64,000 nucleotides of DNA from Lanius collurio (Eukaryota; Chordata; Aves; Passeriformes; Laniidae): positions 23,239,405 through 23,303,404 of the forward strand of contig JACBWW010000002.1 in assembly GCA_020086605.1 (NCBI GenBank), in the 5' to 3' direction. The notes below the pieces were generated by a model. The model saw only the letters and a list, made by a program, of their open reading frames with translations, had not been told where the DNA came from and ran no database searches. Below, piece after piece: positions 26,526-40,001 of the stretch (position 1 is the first letter of the stretch; the number at the start of each line of letters is the position of its first letter). The position numbers and the translations under genes are program-made.

Positions 26526-28603
26526 GACATATTTATAGATGTAAACCATGAAACTATCAGAAAAAAATGTGAAATGTATCTTTATTAATATCGTAAGGTG
26601 TAATTCTGGAGATTCAAATCCCTATTGCTCCCTTTGTACTTAGTCTAGCTTACCACTACTCAAGCAGAAGCAAGTTTCAGTACCTCTAACATCAACCTGA
26701 TATTATTTTGGAGAATAGTCTTTGAAGGAGATGATTATTTGACTTGGGTTTTGTGGAAGCACTCGTAAAATGAGCTGGAAAGCAGAACTACCTGCCAAAT
26801 TCCTTACACATTTTCTGAAAATGTTGGCTTGACATTATTTGAGTCATTGACTAGATGTAAGAGTAGGAGACGCTGTTGATGAGGCATGCCTCAATCATTT
26901 TCACATAATAGTCTCCATATTCATTCTACTGTTCTCATGCAAAACATGAAGAGAATTAGCATTTTGTCATGATCCTGTCAGTTCGGTGCTTAACAGTTGG
27001 CATCAGGTTATGTGCCAGATGGGTGGTTTTAACTTTTAGAACAGGAATAGCTATTTGGATAAACTGTCCTGCATTATATAAACAGAGAGGACTTGAGCTG
27101 CTCAAAATTGATATACATACATGGGTCAAGAAAAATAATGCATTGAAACACACCCATAAATCCGTAAACCTCAACTGAATGTTGGGGATTTGGCAACACA
27201 TTATCTTTGACGTGGCTATCCAACCACAAAGAGAAATCTGTCTAATTGTAAAGCTGTTTATAAAAGGGGAGACCATAAATGGCTTTTTAAAGAAAATTCA
27301 GAAAAAACATTGGTTTTATGTATGTTTCTGCTTTTTTTCTCTGCATGTTTGTATCTTTTGATCTTACAATAGGTTAAGGCCATGTTGAAGCAAATGTCAA
27401 GATATCTTTTGATTTTGATGAGATAGTGGTTTCACCTATATTGAGCTTTTGGAATATAATGAATACTCCAAGAGACAGAGCTTGGAATGCAATATTTTAA
27501 AAGCCCTGATTTGAGAGCACAGCAATTTGTCATGAAGAAATTTATGTAGAGCGCCTTTGTTTTTATGTATTATTGTAATTCAGGTTCCTCTGAGCTGATT
27601 TTCACACTTTAAGAAATGTATAATTATTGCAAATGTAAAACCTAATAGAATTATAATTATAAATTCTTCCTTCCATGCAGTTGGAAGAATTTGTCTGTGA
27701 TCTTTTTTTTTTTCTTTCTGTGATCACTCAAGTAATGAAAATCAACAAAAGAGACATGCAATATAATTTCTTATGTAATTATAGAAGCATTTTTAAAAGC
27801 ATAATGAGATTGTGGAAAGTGTTTTTTGAAGAGTTGTGGAGGAAAAAAAGGAAAATGATCTAATGATGGAAAAGAATGAATCAAAATATCTATATGACAG
27901 GATAGGTACAATCTTGAAATTAGTCATATGAGCATTAGATGTGCAGCTGCAACTGGTGAATTTATAAATATTCCTTAGGTGTAACTAAAGAAAATATTAA
28001 TCTTTGTGCCTGTGTAACATATTTGTATTTCATTTAAATAATCTCATGGTTCAATGTTTTTGCTGCTCTGCTGCAGACAATAGGAAAACGCCCATTTTAT
28101 TTTTATGTGTGCTACAGATTCTGAGCATTTTTAAATTTTTTTCTGGCTGCAGACAGAGACAGGATACTGGTCAAGGAAGCTTCAGTAACTCTCTAAAATC
28201 TCTCAGAAAAAGTGCTTGTTTGGTGTGTCGTGTTAGGTATTTTTGATAGGCTGACCCACCAAAGCTGCTCTATCACATCCCTCCTCAGCTGGGCAGGGAA
28301 TAGAAGATAGAACAAAAGGCTTATGGGTTGACATAAGGGCAGGGAGAGATCACTCACCAATAACCATCACAGGCCAAACAGACTCACCTTGGGAGAAAAA
28401 AAAAGTATTATGAATTAAATCAGAGTAGGATAATGAGAAATAAACCCAAATCTTAAAATCACCTACACTCTAGCCCTGCCTTCTTCCTATGTTTAATTTT
28501 TCTCATGATTTTTATTACCTTCACCCTGCAGTAGTGTAAGGGGACAGGGAAGTTGCAATCAGTTCATCACACATTGTCACACCTTTCTCCTCAGTAGAAG
28601 GGC
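26526..28603. other. Intronic, no recognised feature
   Basis: AT-rich sequence with a T-run near 27703. The overlapping frames at 26956-27276 have no recognisable protein. No transposon is recognised. Confidence 0.65.
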
Positions 28604-28750
28604 TCAGAAGCACAGAACCACAGAATGGTTTGGTTTGGAAGGGACTTTGAAAGATCATTTAACCCAACTCCTTGCCATGGGCAGGGATGTCTTTCACTAG
28701 ATCGCGTTGCTCCAAGTCCCATCCAACTTGGTCTTGTATAATTCCACTGA
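28604..28750 (-). mobile_element. CR1 LINE 3' fragment
   Basis: On the + strand this reads CAGAATGGTTTGG, TTGGAAGGGACTTTG, then AAGATCATTTAACCCAACTCC and a GCCATGGGCAGGGATG-like block. That is the antisense of the conserved 3' end of avian chicken-repeat-1 LINEs, so the element runs on the minus strand. Only the 3' untranslated end remains, as usual for 5'-truncated CR1 copies. The similarity fades at about 28740-28750, where an LTR fragment begins. Confidence 0.88.
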
Positions 28751-29278
28751 TGACAACTTCTGCTCCAGCAGAGTCCCCCATATAATCACAACTCCTGCCA
28801 GCAAAGCTGCTTCTGCATGGGCTTCTGTCTCCACAGGTTCTGCCAGGAGCCTGTTCCAGCACTGTCTTTCCAGAGTGTCACAGCCTCCTTTGGGCATCCA
28901 CCTGCTCTGATAGGGGACTTCCCCATGAGCTGCAGGTGGATCTCTGCTCCACCACTGACCTTCATGGACTGCAGGGGCACAGCTCCCTCACCATGGTCTG
29001 CACCATGGGCTGCAAGGGAATCTCTGCTCCAGCACCTGGAGCACCTTCGCCCATTCCTTCTTCACGGATCTGAGTGTCTGCAGGGATGTTTCTCTCACAT
29101 ATTCTCATTCCTCTCTTAAATCCATTATCCCAAAGACTGTCACTGATGGGTTTGGCCTTGGCTGGCATCAGGCCCATCCTGGAGCTGTCTGGCATTAGGT
29201 CTGTCAGACACAAGGGAAGCTGCTGGAAGCTTCTGGCTGCTTTACACAGAAGCCACCTTGCCACATGAACCCAGTACA
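28751..29278 (-). mobile_element. Endogenous retrovirus LTR, 3'-truncated, minus strand
   Basis: Read on the minus strand, this begins TGTACTGGG at 29278 and follows the same order of blocks as the intact LTR at 38973-39996: GGCTTCTGTG, GAAGCTTCCAGCAGCTTC, CCAGGATGGGCCTGAT, TTTAAGAG, GAAGGTGCTCCAGG-like words, GCAGAGATCCACCTGCAG and GGAGGCTGTGAC. It stops where the CR1 fragment starts, so roughly the last half of the LTR is missing. A short piece after the first 20 bases also seems deleted. Overlapping open frames (up to 100 codons) inside are by-products of composition. No internal retroviral genes are present. Named family not assigned. Confidence 0.82.
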
Positions 29279-32200
29279 GCCCTTAAAGAGATGACTAAGA
29301 TGATTTTTCTTCCATGTTAACATAGAAGAGACTGAAGAGATTTTCTGGTGTCCATTTGTAGCATGGTTTAGTTCCTTTCATTGCATTACTGAACTTGCTG
29401 TACCCAATCAAATCCCTTCCAGTGCAAACATAGAAAAAATATATTTTTTATTCTTTCTTATCACTCTTTTTTTTTTTTTTTGATTTATAAATTTTGATAC
29501 TTATGTTTTAAATTTTTTTGTGGAATAACTCATTGTAGTAGAGTTCTCACTTGTCAACTGTGAAGGGCAAAAATGCTTTTTCTTGTGTACCCTTCTGGAT
29601 AAATTAGTATTATATGGTCACCTGTTATAGTGAGGACTTGCATTTAATAACCAGGTAGCGCCAAATAACAAATAAGCAAATAGTGCCAAATAACTCAGTA
29701 GGAAGTTTTAATTTTCCTGCAATTTATTCAGCCATCCTAATGTAAGTGACACTGAGTATGTTGAAGTACTTCACCAATTTTGTTGATGTATTTTTCAGGA
29801 GAGTGTTAACCATGCCTAAAGGAGTCTGGTAAAATATATTGAAATTACACAGCATAATCACATCTGTGAAATTCTTGACAAAATAAAACTTCCCAGAGAG
29901 CAGTTGTCAACCTTGTACTATCCCCTGGCATATTTTGAAAAAGGCTTCAACCTGATGAATAATATTCACAGTACAAGTTATGCTTCTTTGCAACCTGTGA
30001 GCTTGTCATCTTTGATTCTCATAAAATGTGTTGGTTCTCCACTGGAAATATTCTCACCATCTTTTTCTGTCTACTGATAACTTAGCAGCAAATCTGCAGT
30101 TTAAATTCTCTTAGGATTATGAAAATCATAAGAATAAATCTATCAGGGAAACTCTTGTGATTCTTTTTGTCATCTTTAGTTTTTATACCCATCATTTTTT
30201 AAAAAAGATCTTCAGCAAAATTGAATGTTAGTGTATTTTGGTGATGTGTGTATTTGTCTCCTCTCATAAACTGTAGAAGCATAAACTGTGGCAGTGCAAA
30301 CTTTTTTGTTCCCCTGTTATTTGAAGATCAAACACTAGGGGTTTTACTGTGACCTGATTCTTTTCCTTCTTTGTAGAGAATATATATGTATCCATGTTCA
30401 GTGAAGAAATGTTTACAATATTTACAAGTCAAACATGTGCACACTCATTTAATCTGTCTGTTGAATACAGATCTGTCATAGCAAAAAATAAATATGTCAA
30501 AATGAAATAATGACCTCTGCGACCTATAGAAAATTAAAGTAGAAAAATGGGCCACCCATGATAATAATTTTTTAAAAAAGATTTTGCAGAATAGTCATAT
30601 TTTGAAGAATACTTCATTTCAGGGAGTCTTTCTCTCATTCTTTAAGGAAGCCTACCTGCATGGCATTTTTGCCGTGTCGATTGATACAATATGTAAGGCT
30701 AAATGGCTTCCCAATTACCATAAATAGGCTCCAAATATAATTCAAAATTAGATGACATTCTTTGAACAGTTATCAGAGCCAAGTAGTGAGTTGCTTTTCA
30801 TGGCAGTGGAAAGAAACTGAACATAATGCAAATTAAATCTACAGATCTCTTGGGGTTTTGTTTAAGACAGCATATTTGTAAAAGTAAACTCAATAAAAAT
30901 GACTAATTGTGAATTGGAAACTCACTGTGGAATGTGCAGGTTTTTTAATATTAACCAAATCAAAGATACTATATAAAAAATGTAGTTTGTTTTTTCTTAT
31001 GACAAGTTAGTTTAATTGTAGTTATATTTACTGCACCGAATCACAGTAAATGTACTCTAGAGAGTCCTGGCTCTACTTTACTGAAGGTTTAAGGTCTACT
31101 CTAATGCTGAAATCCATAAAAACAGGAGTTACTCTTAATATTCTGAGTCCACCAAGAAATCATAAGTATTGATTTGCAAATGTTTCTGTACTTATTTCTG
31201 AAATATGGGATGACACCCAGCCTGGTTGAATACGTGGTTCTAGGATTTACCTAGATCTGTGTCTACACTGAACTATCTGAAGGGCAAAGTGTTTTAAACT
31301 CACTCAGCAGCCCTCACTCACTCAACAGATTCTCCTAACTACAGGTTTTCATGAGCTTATAACCTTTTAAATTGGAAAAACGCAAAGTGATTACATAGAA
31401 AGAAATAGAAATAAAAGCAATTTATGAACATCTTTGCTCTTTCCCTACTGTGTCCTTCTGGATGGGTTCAATTTAGTGTCAGCCAACTCGGAGTGATAAA
31501 ACACTGGACGTTTCTCCATTACCTCTAAAGCTTACCTTTTCAGCTTCCTTCTCTTGAGTGTCTTTCCATTGCTGTGTTCTTTTTTTTGCTCTCAATCTTT
31601 CCTGTCCCTGACACATCTTATAGTCTTGTCTCTTGGAGTTTTCCTGCTGGAGCTCAGTTGGAGCTGTGCAATTGCTTCTGAAACCATTCTGTAAAATGGA
31701 TTGGTAAGATGAGGAGAGTTCTTTACAAGAGTGAGTGATTTAGTTTGGACCATCCCAGTCTTACAACTGAAATACAAAGTTTCTGGACTGTTTAGAGGAT
31801 AGAACCTGGAAGATACTTGTCTGATGAAAAAAGGGATTATAGACTCTTGGCAGTTAAGTCTCCAAGGACAGCCTAAACAGATAGGCTGGGGTTTTGAGGC
31901 CAGTCAAGCACCAGTCACAACCATGGGTGGCAGCTGCTTTTTCTCGACTACAGAACACCTTATAATAGATGCTTATAGTTCATATGTACAGGGAAATTCA
32001 AGCTACTCTTAACTGCAGTGCTTCATTCAGTCACATTCTCTGTCTGCTGAACTTGCTCTCTCCCTCAACAAGATCAGGACTGTTTCTTTATTGGGTGTTT
32101 TAATCTCTGGTGTTATTTCTGTGGTGCAAAATCCCACATGTAATCATTACTTCCAGAATTAATCTGCATCTATTACCTAACTTTTCCATCACATCTTGAC

Positions 32201-35200
32201 TCTTTGTGTCTTCCAACCACACAGCACACATAGGTGGCAAAAAAACCCCCAGTATTCAGGCACATTCCAAAATGAATAAAACTATAAATTATTCCTGTCT
32301 ATTTTTAATCAGTTCCTCAGCATTTTTGATCCATTTTCAAACCAGTTATGATGAACATTTATTTATTTTTCAGTGTACATTGTGCTGATTCATAACATAT
32401 GTTGTAAAATAGAATTTGTGGATAAAAGTTCATTTTTGGCAAAGGTACTGAGGAAACCATACTGTTTACTTGGGACTTAATTTACGGAGTATCTTTTGGT
32501 TTGCCTCCTTCATCTTCAAAGGAAATAACATTTCATAGGCAATAACCTGGCTCAACCTTCAATTCTGAGCAAGTATTTTAGACTTTAACAGCAGCAGAAG
32601 GTAGCATCTTCCAATTTAAGGGTAACCTGCCAAAGCATGAAGGTGCTATACTGCCCTGTGTTCTCCCATGCACCACTGGTTTAATGAGGGTCTTGGACAA
32701 AGCAGAAGTAGATAGGCACATCTATTGCTTAAAGAAAACCTCCCCTTTTTCTATGAATTAGGGTACTAATTCTGCTATCCTTACAACTGCACTTATGTAC
32801 ACAGGAGTCTCTGCTCACCTGACAGACTGTTGGCCTTCAGCAGAGCTCCACAGTCACAGCTGCTGAATCTAATGCCATAGAGAAAATGGTCAATGTCTCA
32901 AATGAGGGCAGTTTTTAGCACAGGAACATGGTTATTTTTCAAGTTCCTTACTGCCATTTTTCCATTTCATAAAGGCTTAGGTTCTTTTACATCAAAGAAA
33001 AGTTATATGGTTTGCAGAGCTATTTTTAATCTCTTTAAGTTTGAGTAGTAAGGACCTCAGGCAAGAACAATTCTCACTGTTACGTAGGAGATTAAAGCTG
33101 AGGTCTAAGATTTGCATAATGTAAAAGGTGTACATCATTGTAAGTATCATTAATATTTTTTAGTCCTTAGGCAATTAATAAAAGGACAACTTTAGAATTT
33201 GCCTTTGGGTAGTATCTCTTAACATAACAGCATATCAAAATATTATTTGTTTAATTATATTTGACTTCTATTTCCCAGTTTGGTGGTGTTGCTTCCTCAA
33301 AGGAATTATGAAACCATCTAAATTCTGCTAATGCTTCCATAAAAGACTTATAATAAATATTTCCTCTCATCTTCAGTATCACCAGGCAGATAATATATAT
33401 CTTTATTTTTCTTTTGTGAAGAGTGTAAGATTTGAGCGCAGTCTCTGAAGAAACAGATTATTGCTAGTACTGCACTGTGCCCCTCAGTATGACCCTTGGT
33501 GAAAGGAAGCTTTCTTTTTATCTCAGTGAGCTCCAGATGGTGGTTTGTCTCACAGAGCAAATTCACAAGTTTTTATTAGACTTTTGTTATAAAAATGAAC
33601 TTAAAAAAATTTCAGAGTTCTTTTTTTAAATGATGGTTCATGGTCATAACATTTAAAAAAAACTTGTAAATCTGCCCACTCATTTGCCCAGGCAAGTGGG
33701 GATGTGGAGGAATTTTTGTTTGGTTTTTTTTTTTCCATGGGGGTTAAGTGTGAAGTGGGGAGACAACAAAGGAGCTGAGTGTTGACTGAAATACCGTTTT
33801 GTCTGCAGCAGTCGGTATGATGTAAGTCACGTGAGTCAATTCTTTGCATAGACTGGAATTTTCATTGTGAGTGTGGTTCAAATCATAACAGATGATCACT
33901 GTGAGATTAAACACTGCCATTTTTGAAGTGTTCCTGCCTTCCATAGAAGTGCTATGAAATATGTTAAAATTAAATAGGCTATGAAATTTGGCATCTTAGA
34001 GTCATAATCAATGTTTCATGCTGATGCTAAGGCAACACACTATCATGGAGTCCAAAATGAATAATTTAAGGTTCACTTTAATATGTCCTGAGAATAAAAA
34101 GCAAAACATCTTCACCGTTCTTGCAAGTCTTTTTGAAAGTTTGAACTGAACTTCTCCCATAATGGAGGGAGAGTTTTTCTTTTTTGCAATGTATGCTGTA
34201 ATCCTTATTTATGTAGTTGTTCAGCCTTCAACTGTTACCTTTTGATTCAAGCAGACAGAAAAGTGCTAACCGAAAAGGTATGATGATATAGGTTTCTTTG
34301 ACATCTTTGAGGATCTGCTTCCACACTCTGCCTGAGTTCTAGACAGAGTAATTGTGCTATGTTGGCTTTAGTTTTCTGCATTTGTAGCTGGATTAGGTTT
34401 TATTTTTTTTTTCCTGACATGCTGAGTCTGTCACAGCAGTTGCCAGATTACAGCTCAGGTTTCAGTGTTTTGATGGCAAAAAGAAGTGATTTGTACATAT
34501 AGTGTTTGTATATTCTGAATTTAGATACCCCAGCAAGTCTCCCACTGAGACCACTCAGAGTTTGATGTCTCTTATTTATCATTGCATGACTAATTGTCTT
34601 TGAGACCCAAGGACAGGAGAGACTCTAAGCCCCTCTCAGACTGCTCTTTGGCTTTTCTGTCAGGTGTCTCCTGAATTCATAAGGATGAATAGTTCTGTAA
34701 TGTTTACAGTATCTGAAGAGTTATCTTTATAGATCTCTGTAGATGTATGTGGGATTTTAGTAAGCACTGCTCCAGATCTCATTGTGGTAAGGGCACTGCA
34801 GCCTAAAAGAAAAATATGTAAGCTATTTCCTACCATAACGTCATGGAAATAAGAAAGTGTGAAACAGGAATTCAAAATCAGGAGGTAAACTCTTAGCTTG
34901 CTTTCTACTGTTTTGGTCTGGGTTTTGGGGGGTTTTTGGTTTTTTTTTCTTTGATGTTTTACCCTCTTATCTATTTTCCATGCTTGGTTCTGGAGCAGCT
35001 GAGTTGTCTCTGCTTTAAACTAACAGTGCTGGTAAAGAAGAGGATCCCACCATGTTAAAGAGGTAGAACAGCTTGTGACTTCCGAATTAAATTATGTCCA
35101 TAGATGTTTGGGAACTGTTGCAGTTTAGTCAGGAAGGTAACTGCTTTAAACTGTTTTGGGTGGGACAACAAGTACAGCTGTGACTGCACGGATGGAGCTT

Positions 35201-38200
35201 AGTATGGGGACTGACTTTCTTATAAGGCCATCAGTAAGAACATACACTGTAAATAAAAACACATGCTGTAGAGTCAGGACTTTCTGCTCTTTTACAGGGA
35301 CTTGGAGACTTCCAGCTAGAGAAAACCATTGGGATCATTTTGTCTCACAGTGTTAAATCACCATGTGTTAGTATAATTATGTATATGGGGAGAAAATTTA
35401 GGGTAGGTGGTGTCTCCTGCTACTGAATCATGCTGAGTGCAAATGTCAGGGGATTATTCCAGGAGTGTGAAAGAGATTTTAATGTATAAAGCTCTATTTA
35501 TATCTTGCTCTTACACAAAATACACAACTCATTTAATTCCAAGAAAACAGTTAAAGGTATTGTGGGGTAGAGAGGAAGGTGAAGCTGAATGAGTCAGGAA
35601 GTAGAAGATAAAGATATGGGTCCTGTCTAATCAGTCCAGTGTTGATAGGGGCAAAACTATTACTATGGTTTCACGTACAGCAGGAGTTTTAAGTTACAGG
35701 AAAATTAAGTTGTAGAATTATATTATTCTTGTTTTTTTTGTTTTGATGTCATCTGTAAGTTACTTATACTTTAATTTACTCTTATATTTTGTAACTGGAC
35801 CCTAGATTGTGCCCCCCATTTAAAATAATTGCTATCATGTGATACTGAAAAATACTCTGATTTTATTTCTGTATTAGCCTTTTTTAATTCTCTGATTGAA
35901 ATACAGCTAACAAAAAAATCTCAGATTTATCTTAAATAGGGGACATTCTATTTCTATCCTGTTTCTCTGTCAGTAGTGGTCAACTAATGCTGGTCTAAAG
36001 AGCTCAGACAAGCCGTTGTGTAATTGCTCTCATCAGATTGTTGTCTGATCTTTGCACAGTTGTAAATTTAAAGGATAAGTATGTATTAAGTACCAATATG
36101 TAGTTTAATGGAACAAGCTACAGAGCTACACTTGGGCTCTTTACTTTGTTGAGATTGGTAAAATATTCCTCTCCAGTGCGGTGACCACATCCATGGCTGA
36201 CCTGAGCAGAAGCCAAGCCAGACCAATCAAAAAGCTGCCTATTTACAGACTGGAAAGAGGGAGCTTGGCAGGTTGCATGAGTGTGAGAAAGAGAAAGCTG
36301 GATAGCAGTGTTTAAGGAACAGCAGTTCAGTGCTTGCTGAGCCAGTCCAGCTCGTTGTGACCAGCTGGGACCCGCCAATTCCCTTCACCCTGTTTCCCCC
36401 ATGTTTTCCCTAATTGAAGCCACTAGCTCCCACTGCTCACCTCTCAAGCATGTGGACCTCCTCTTTGGTCTTGTCTAACACCCTAATCTAACAAAAAATT
36501 ACTCCTTTTATTGTCAGGTTCATTTTTCTGCTGGTTTCTTCTTTGCGTGGAGTCTGGACAGGACCACTGCAGTGTCAGGGAGGGTGGGTTGAGAGCACCC
36601 AATAGGCACCTGTTGATAAGGATTCCTCCAGTATTATGTTGGGCTGATCATTCAGAAAATTAGGGCTACAGTTAATGAGATTTTAGTTGTTAGCACTACC
36701 AAAACAAATTACAAGGGTTCAGTCATACTGAGAGATGAACAGAATGGTAATTACTGCCAATCAGGACATAAGAAAAGCAGAGCTGTGCAGCACTGACTGA
36801 AAAGCATCAAACTCTGACACTTCTATGGGGGCATCTTCCTATTTAATTTTTAATGGCAATTACCAGCATATGGGAAATTAGAAAATAATAAAGTGTTTCT
36901 GGCTTTAGTAAGAAAAATCTGTAATACTGCAAAAGGTTACACAAGCTTTTGTTGCTCATTTATGTAACAGGTGCACCTAACATTCCACGTTGAGAAGAAA
37001 TCTTTCCTTTAAAAGAAAAACAGTTCATCCCATTGCAATGGCATTTGTATCTTTCCTCCTTTACAGCTTAGCAGGAATTTCTATAGACCTGTTTTTGAAG
37101 ATTTGGATTATCAGGCATTCACCAGTGTTGACAAATCCATAAAAGACACTGAAGCAAATATTAGTGTAAATCTAATGTGAGTAACATTTAAAGGAGTCTT
37201 TCATTTTTACAGTCTGGATGCTAATTTCTTCACAAAGTCTCTCTTTAGACATGGAACCAGTTATTGTAAGAACCATTGGTTTTATCTGTCTCTCTTTTGT
37301 TAAGTTCTGTGCCCTAAATGACTTGTCAACATGATCTGTATATGAAATTTCTACCTAATGTAACCAAGTCATGTATCAGTTTTATTTTGAAATGTTCAAC
37401 ACATTGAGTTCCATGTATTATGATTTTTTTTCCCACCAGTTGAATCTTCTCTCTTCCCTGCATCCTTCCTATATATCAAGATCATAAGAACAATTAAGAG
37501 TAAAGCTGTACACATCAGATACAATTGTGTATTTATTCACATACTATTGATAAAAAAAAGTGTTGCACCAGGCTTTTTACCAGTGACTGTAGAAAAATTC
37601 TAGAAGAGCCCCACTTGAGAATTAATCTTTACAGCAGCAGGTGATAGGTCTATGAAATGGGGGATTTGGTAGCAATTTTAGCTCATAGGATGAACCTTTT
37701 CACCTTCAATCTCTTCTTCCTACCTACACGATGCAGCTCTATGGCTTTTAGTAAGATTTATGTAACCATGACTAAACTGGATAAAGGAGTGTGGAACAGT
37801 TTAAAAATGAGGGGAAAGATGTTTTTTCAGATGTAGTTTAAGTCTCTCATCTTGTTTGTAGGGCAGTTCCACAGATTTGCTGGAACAGCAGCTGGAATGC
37901 TGGAACAGCTCTGCAACAGGCTGAGGGGGAAGGAGAGGCAACTCCTTAAATTAGCCTTGTTGGTAAAGGAAGTTATCTTTCTCAGTCAAGCTCTCATTTC
38001 CATGTTAAAAAATGAAACATTTTGTTGGCAAGATCTATCATTCCATAAAGTCTTGTTGACCCAAAAGGATGATACAAATATTTTTAAAGCTTTAAATTAA
38101 AGTGCCTTACATTTAAAGTTTTGATTTTCTTTTTCTTTAGATTTATGTCCAGCTACCTGTCTTATGCTAGAACAAGCAGGTTATCTTGCTCATTTGTGAT

Positions 38201-38967
38201 ATTACAACATAGTGTCTCACACGTACACATTCAAATAGGGAAGACAGAGATCTTCCCTTAGACTACCCAAGTCTTTTGATTTAAAACTGTTTATATTTGT
38301 TTCAAAATCCTCACTGGATGCTATTAGGATGGAAACTGCTTCTTCACCTTGTATCATAGTTCTTTCATTCCTCTATACAAAAGGAGAGTAAAAATATTTT
38401 GTGCATTTCTTTTGCATTATCAATATTTTTTCTGTCTTTATCAGTGGGCTTTGCTACTCTTCAAATTCCTTTTTTTTGTTCCAGAATCCTTTTTAAAAAA
38501 CCCTGCTTATTTCCCAATAAAGTAAATTTCATTGTATATCTTTGTCATCTTTCATTACTTTTTGCATCAATATAAAGTCCTATTTCTTTAATTTTGTTGA
38601 CTATTTCTTTTCAAGTTCTGTTGTCATTTCATCATTGAACAACAGAGTATATTTTAAACAAAGTGACTATTTCTCTTGACTGTGAAAGCCTGTGATAGAC
38701 AGAACAGCTGAAATCCATACTTGTTTGCCACTGCATGACAGATATATTCATTTGATAATATTTACTAATTAACTTTTCAGTGTGTGCAGTTGAAAATCTC
38801 CTCCAACATCTCTTTGGACACAGGGGTTTTCAGATATATTAGATCAGAAGTCAGAAGAGACATCAAGGGAATTTTTATTAAATACTGAACTCTCTCTAGG
38901 TTGCAGGTATAGCATGATGCACCTATAAAGTATGCTTATATGTACAAAAGGTCCAAAATTATTATAA
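29279..38967. other. Intronic, no recognised feature
   Basis: Nearly 10 kb of AT-rich unique-looking DNA with minor homopolymer runs (T-run 29467-29481; T/G-rich patch near 34918-34950). The short open frames have no domains. No repeat copy or exon is recognised. Confidence 0.65.
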
Positions 38968-38972
38968 GCAAT
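38968..38972 (+). repeat. Target-site duplication, left copy (GCAAT)
   Basis: Five bases immediately before the LTR. The right copy at 39997-40001 is ACAAT, four of five identical. Confidence 0.6.
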
Positions 38973-39996
38973 TGTGTTGGTTTTGCACAACCTGGTTTTT
39001 GGTAGCAGGGAGGCCACAGAAGTGGCTTCTGTGAGAAGCTGCTGGAAGCTTCCACCACGTCCAGCAGAGCCAATCTCTAATGGCTCTGAAGATGGACAGG
39101 CTGCTGGCCAAAACTGGGCCAATTAGAAATTATTGTAACACCTCTGTGATAACATATTTAAGAAGAAATCAAAACAAAGGTGGGGGCACAGTTGTAGTTT
39201 TTTAGCCAGAGTAGGAGTGAGAACATATGAGGAAAACAACCTGGCGACACCAAGGTCAGTGGAGAAGGAGGGGCAGGAGGTGCTCAAGCTCTGGAGCTGA
39301 GGTTCCTCTGCAGGCCGCGGTGCATCCCCTGGGGATCCAGGGGGGATGCAGAGATCCACCCACAGCCCCTGGGGATCCACGGGGGATGCAGAGATCCACC
39401 CGCAGCCCGCGGAGAGGTGCCCGTGCCGGAGCGGGTGGGTGCCTGGAGGAGGCTGTGACCCAGTGGGAGACCCTTGGAGAGAGAGGGCCCTGCTGCCAGG
39501 CTGGAGCAGCCTGTCCTGGAGCACTGCACCCCGTGGGAAGAGAGAGCCATGGTGCAGCCATTTTGGGAGGGCTCTGTGCCCGTGGTGGGGCAGGACTGCT
39601 GCTCGCTACATTAGAGCCCCGCTGGAGAGGATCAGGGAGAGCGGTCTGCCATGGGAGGGACCCCACGGTGTAGCAGCGGAAGAGAATCTTGGTCATGGAC
39701 TGAGCGAGCCCCAGGCCCTGTCTCCCTGCGCTGGGGAGGGAGGGACGGGTTAGGGGCAAGAAGAGGTGTTTTTATGGGCTTATTTTACTTCTCATTATCC
39801 TGATTTTTTCATTATAAATTCACTTTGTCCGTTCGAGTTGAGCCTGTTTTGCCCTTGGAGTGTTTTCTCCAGTCTTTGTCTCAACTCATGAACCCTTCCT
39901 TTAAATTTTTCTCTCCTCTGCCCAGCTGTAGCAAGGGAGGGTGAGTGAGTGAGTGGCTTTCATGGGTGCCTGGTATTTGGCCGGTGTCAAACCACA
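38973..39996 (+). mobile_element. Full-length solo LTR of an avian endogenous retrovirus
   Basis: About 1,024 bp beginning TGTGTTGG and ending AAACCACA, giving canonical TG...CA ends with a short TGTG/CACA inverted repeat. It is flanked by a near-identical 5-bp duplication. The body is GC-rich in the middle (39220-39750) and AT-rich at both ends, as in other long avian LTRs. A TATA-like TATTTAAG lies at 39155-39162, and a 40-bp tandem duplication occupies 39326-39405. No gag, pol or env sequence flanks it, so it is a solo LTR left by recombination between the two LTRs of a provirus. The long open frames on both strands (up to 167 codons) are not retroviral proteins. The 5-bp duplication is compatible with ERVL or other five-base integrators; the exact family is not assigned. 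Confidence 0.88.
39326..39405 (+). repeat. 40-bp tandem duplication inside the LTR
   Basis: Two adjacent 40-bp units (39326-39365, 39366-39405) start CCCCTGGGGATCCA and contain GATGCAGAGATCCACCC. They differ at about two positions. Related words at the minus-strand copy near 28940-28980 suggest that variable numbers of this module are a family trait. Confidence 0.85.
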
Positions 39997-40001
39997 ACAA
40001 T
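39997..40001 (+). repeat. Target-site duplication, right copy (ACAAT)
   Basis: Five bases directly after the LTR. It matches the left copy except at the first base. Confidence 0.6.

Noticed and set aside
28659..29268. Overlapping frames up to 100 codons
   Set aside because: Located in the CR1/LTR block. They are explained by the low stop density of GC-rich repeats.
39326..39405. CRISPR-like repeat
   Set aside because: Two directly adjacent copies without spacers, inside a retroviral LTR, in a vertebrate genome.
39123..39759. Overlapping frames of 88-167 codons on both strands
   Set aside because: They lie inside the GC-rich body of the solo LTR, include its tandem repeat, overlap each other on both strands and show no retroviral protein motifs.
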